Source: Clostridium sp. CMCC3677 (GTDB lineage Bacteria > Bacillota > Clostridia > Clostridiales > Clostridiaceae). Taken from it: 64,000 nt of DNA. A program made the position numbers and the translations under genes. Location: assembly GCF_023845585.1 (NCBI RefSeq), contig NZ_JAMQHS010000009.1, forward strand, positions 1 to 64,000, given 5' to 3'. Below the pieces are notes generated by a model, which did no database searches, had not been told where the DNA came from, and saw only the letters and a list, made by a program, of their open reading frames with translations. Shown here one piece after another: positions 61,678 to 64,000 of this stretch (positions within the stretch are counted from its first letter, which is position 1; every line of letters begins with the position of its first letter).

Positions 61678-62474
61678 AGGATATTACTATAGGACAATAT
61701 ATACCAGGGGAATCTTTTATTCATAAATTAGATCCAAGAACAAAGATACTGATATCAATACTTTTTATCGTATGTTTATTTATAATTAATAAATTTGTTG
61801 GATATACTTTTGTATTTTTATTTTTAGCATCAATAATATTAATTGCAAAAATTCCATTAAGATTTATTTTTAATGGATTAAAACCGGTATTTTTATTAAT
61901 TGCATTAACAGCTGTTCTAAATATTTTTATGATTAAAGGTACTTCAGAAACATTAATATTTAAAGTTGGATTTTTATCTGTATATACAGAGGGGCTTAGA
62001 TTAGCAGGATTTATGGCATTAAGATTGATATTTCTAATAGTTGGAACATCAATTCTAACATTAACTACATCACCTATAGAATTAACTGATGGAATAGAAA
62101 AGTTAATAAGACCTATAGGAAAAGAAATGGCACATGAGCTTGCTATGATGATGACAATTGCATTAAGATTTATTCCAACACTTATGGATGAAACAGATAA
62201 GATAATGAAAGCACAAAAAGCAAGAGGTGCTGATTTTGAATCTGGAAATATAATAAATAAAGCTAAAAGCTTAGTTCCGTTATTAGTTCCATTATTTATA
62301 AGTTCTTTTAGAAGAGCAGATGAATTAGCTATGGCTATGGAGGCTAGAGGATATAGAGGTGGAGCAGGAAGAACAAGAATGAAAGTATTAAAATTCACAT
62401 CTAAGGATATAATAGCTTTTGTTGTATTTTCATTAATTATATTATGGAGTGTAGTTGTTAGGTTTATTTTATGA
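61671..62474 (+). CDS. ecfT: ECF transporter membrane subunit EcfT
   Basis: A 267-residue membrane scaffold linking the two ATPases to substrate-binding S proteins. Several transmembrane helices lie in the N-terminal half. The coupling-helix signatures are [23 protein letters not shown] (first Ala-Arg-Gly) and [10 protein letters not shown] (second). Start: ATG at 61671; an in-frame TAA at 61662 excludes an upstream start. No ribosome site sits before it; see the overlapping short ORF. Confidence 0.95.
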   Translation: MLKDITIGQYIPGESFIHKLDPRTKILISILFIVCLFIINKFVGYTFVFLFLASIILIAKIPLRFIFNGLKPVFLLIALTAVLNIFMIKGTSETLIFKVGFLSVYTEGLRLAGFMALRLIFLIVGTSILTLTTSPIELTDGIEKLIRPIGKEMAHELAMMMTIALRFIPTLMDETDKIMKAQKARGADFESGNIINKAKSLVPLLVPLFISSFRRADELAMAMEARGYRGGAGRTRMKVLKFTSKDIIAFVVFSLIILWSVVVRFIL

Positions 62475-62490
62475 TTTAAAGAGGAAATAT

Positions 62491-63225
62491 ATGAGAAATA
62501 TAAAATTAATAATTGAATTTGATGGTACAAATTTTTGTGGCTGGCAAAGGCAAGTTAAAGATAGAACTGTCCAGGGTTGCTTAGAAAATGCTATTTTGAA
62601 GATGACAGGAGAAAAGAGTTTAACTAATGGAAGCTCTAGAACAGATGGTGGAGTCCATGCTAAGGCTATGGTAGCAAATTTCTTCACGAATAGCAGTATA
62701 CCAGGTGAGAAGTTTAGAGAAGCATTAAATACTAAATTACCTGACGATATTGCAATAATAAAATCTGAAGAAGTAGATATGGACTTTCATGCACGATATT
62801 CTTCTAAAGGAAAGATGTATTCTTATACTATTGTTAATAGATATGAAAAGCTATCTTTTGGAAAACAATATGTACATCATGTTAGAAAACAATTAAATGT
62901 TGAAGATATGAAAAAGGCTTGTGAATATTTTATAGGTAAGCATGACTTTAAGGCTTTTATGTCACCAGGAAGTTCAGCCAAAACAACAGTTAGAACTATA
63001 ACTGATTTTTACATAGAAGAAAATAAAAATATTATTAAAATTTTTATAAGTGCTGATGGCTTTTTGTATAATATGGTGAGAATAATAGTAGGTACATTAA
63101 TTAATGTTGGAACAGGAAAAACAAAACTTGAAGAAGTTGATAATATAATAAATGATGGCATTAGAAAGAGAGCAGGAATGTGTGTGCCACCTAATGGTTT
63201 GGTTTTAGAAAAAGTTTTTTATTAA
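62491..63225 (+). CDS. truA: tRNA pseudouridine synthase A
   Basis: A 244-residue enzyme making pseudouridine at positions 38-40 of tRNA anticodon stems. The catalytic Asp is in [10 protein letters not shown] (about 50-59); [29 protein letters not shown] and [14 protein letters not shown] are standard. Start: ATG at 62491, with AGAGGA upstream; the ATG at 62455 lies inside ecfT and is rejected. Co-transcribed with ecfT (16 bases). Confidence 0.97.
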   Translation: MRNIKLIIEFDGTNFCGWQRQVKDRTVQGCLENAILKMTGEKSLTNGSSRTDGGVHAKAMVANFFTNSSIPGEKFREALNTKLPDDIAIIKSEEVDMDFHARYSSKGKMYSYTIVNRYEKLSFGKQYVHHVRKQLNVEDMKKACEYFIGKHDFKAFMSPGSSAKTTVRTITDFYIEENKNIIKIFISADGFLYNMVRIIVGTLINVGTGKTKLEEVDNIINDGIRKRAGMCVPPNGLVLEKVFY

Positions 63226-63240
63226 ATATTGCAAAAAACA

Positions 63241-63269
63241 TTGACACGCCCGTAAGCGTGTATTATAAT
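63241..63269 (+). promoter_or_regulatory. Promoter of rplM-rpsI with a palindrome in the spacer
   Basis: TTGACA (63241-63246), 17-base spacer, TATAAT (63264-63269). ACACGC (63244-63249) and GCGTGT (63256-63261) form a dyad spanning the -35 and spacer, GC-rich in this A/T-rich gap. It could be an operator, or it may be incidental. Confidence 0.88.
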
Positions 63270-63299
63270 AAGTTTGTTTGTTAAAAGATTTATGTATAT

Positions 63300-63355
63300 A
63301 AGATCCACTAGCCCCGGGTCTTGACATAAAAGTGCGTACAAAAATAAAAGTATGC
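63300..63355 (+). promoter_or_regulatory. rplM leader hairpins (possible L13 leader)
   Basis: AAGATCC (63300-63306) pairs with GGGTCTT (63316-63322), one wobble. GCGTAC (63334-63339) pairs with GTATGC (63350-63355), one wobble. L13 leaders are known in Firmicutes upstream of rplM; I cannot confirm the match by eye. No terminator is seen. Confidence 0.5.
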
Positions 63356-63383
63356 CATAATGTAAGTTCAGGGAGGGAAAGAG

Positions 63384-63818
63384 ATGAAATCATACATTGC
63401 GAAAGCACAAGAAGTTAAAAGAAAATGGTATGTTGTTGATGCTGCTGGTAAGCCACTAGGAAGAGTTGCTAGCCAAGTTGCTTCAATTTTAAGAGGAAAA
63501 AATAAACCAACATTTACACCAAATGTTGATTGCGGAGATTTCGTTATAGTAATCAATGCAGAAGAGGTTGTTTTAACTGGTAAAAAGTTAGATCAAAAAA
63601 TGTTAAGAAAGCATAGTTTTTATCCAGGTGGATTAAAGGAAACTCCTTATAGAGAAGTATTAGCTAAGAAGCCTGAATTCGCTTTTGAAGAAGCTGTAAG
63701 AAGAATGCTTCCAAAGGGAGTATTAGGAAGACAAATGCTAAAGAAATTAAATGTATACAGAGGTGCTGAACATAATCATGCAGCTCAAAAACCAGAAGTA
63801 CTAGAATTAAAGTACTAA
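63384..63818 (+). CDS. rplM: Ribosomal protein L13
   Basis: A 144-residue early 50S assembly protein. [38 protein letters not shown] and [15 protein letters not shown] are diagnostic. Ribosome site AGGGAGGG. It lies 27 bases before rpsI, the conserved rplM-rpsI pair following truA. Confidence 0.99.
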   Translation: MKSYIAKAQEVKRKWYVVDAAGKPLGRVASQVASILRGKNKPTFTPNVDCGDFVIVINAEEVVLTGKKLDQKMLRKHSFYPGGLKETPYREVLAKKPEFAFEEAVRRMLPKGVLGRQMLKKLNVYRGAEHNHAAQKPEVLELKY

Positions 63819-63845
63819 TAAGATCTCGGGAGGAGGAAATAGAAA

Positions 63846-64000
63846 ATGGCAAAAGTTCAATACATGGGTACTGGAAGAAGAAAGAAATCAGTTGCAAGAG
63901 TTAGACTTGTACCAGGAAACGGTAAAGTTGTTATAAATAAAAGAGAAATCGAAACATTCTTCGGTTTAGAAACTTTAAGAGTAATAGTTAACCAACCATT
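63846..64000 (+). CDS. rpsI: Ribosomal protein S9, 3' end beyond window
   Basis: The first 51 codons of S9: [21 protein letters not shown] and [17 protein letters not shown] are diagnostic. Start: ATG at 63846 with GGGAGGAGG upstream. The C-terminal tail that reaches the P site is outside the window. Co-transcribed with rplM. Confidence 0.98.
   Translation, partial: MAKVQYMGTGRRKKSVARVRLVPGNGKVVINKREIETFFGLETLRVIVNQP

Noticed and set aside
61721..62530. 269-codon antisense frame opposite ecfT
   Set aside because: It is a shadow of the biased codons of ecfT, with low-complexity I/N/S-rich sequence and no ribosome site.
63321..63349. Second TTGACA in the rplM leader
   Set aside because: No acceptable -10 at 16-18 bases; the promoter at 63241-63269 is consensus.

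Overview
The window is low-GC, A/T-rich Firmicute DNA, best read as a Clostridium sensu stricto (cluster I) chromosome near the replication origin. Supporting signs are an rRNA operon end with tRNAs, a sporulation sigma-G inhibitor gene (csfB/gin), sigH, disA, ctsR-mcsA-mcsB-clpC, a 2[4Fe-4S] clostridial ferredoxin, a proline T-box and the contiguous rif-str-S10-spc-alpha ribosomal supercluster. The species cannot be fixed from this sequence alone.

Layout. (1) 1-475: 3' end of 23S rRNA, 5S rRNA, tRNA-Phe, tRNA-Cys and a terminator, followed by an A/T-rich gap with three DnaA-box-like 9-mers. (2) 0.7-3.7 kb: accessory genes (CorA Mg2+ channel, a small membrane protein, an M20 amidohydrolase). 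(3) 3.8-7.1 kb: csfB-tmk-darA-holB-ricT, the same order as the Bacillus csfB...tmk-yaaQ...holB-yaaT region, then a ferredoxin and a convergent metallo-beta-lactamase-fold hydrolase. (4) 8.3-12.8 kb: the CtsR heat-shock operon with its tandem heptamer operator. (5) 13.1-14.9 kb: a thioredoxin-reductase-like flavoprotein with two glutaredoxin-like proteins and a tiny unrecognised ORF. (6) 15.1-26.1 kb: radA-disA, PIN/TRAM protein, ispD, T-box-proS-cysS-mrnC-rlmB-rae1 and sigH. (7) 26.2-38.7 kb: tRNA-Thr-tuf-rpmG-secE-nusG-rplK-rplA-rplJ-rplL-rpoB-rpoC. (8) 38.7-43.4 kb: rpsL-rpsG-fusA-tuf (second tuf). (9) 43.6-59.6 kb: S10/spc/alpha clusters through secY, adk, map, infA, rpmJ, rpsM, rpsK, rpsD, rpoA and rplQ. 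(10) 59.7-64 kb: ECF transporter module ecfA1-ecfA2-ecfT, truA and rplM-rpsI (rpsI runs off the window).

How it works together. Most of the window makes ribosomes, RNA polymerase, elongation factors and the Sec channel. The protein-coding content is largely textbook. The unusual information is in untranslated RNA: a Pro-specific T-box, two L1-binding motifs, an L10 leader with a visible antiterminator/terminator switch, structured leaders before rpoB, rpsL, rpsJ, rpsM and rplM, and two genes (nusG and ecfT) whose start codons lack their own Shine-Dalgarno site and are instead overlapped by the stop codon of a short upstream ORF that does have one. I found no CRISPR array, insertion sequence, prophage or defence system. 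The best candidates for something undescribed are these upstream-ORF couplings and the structured leaders.

Many starts were moved from the longest possible ORF to the codon that has a correctly spaced ribosome site and the family-typical N-terminus; these choices are stated in each entry.
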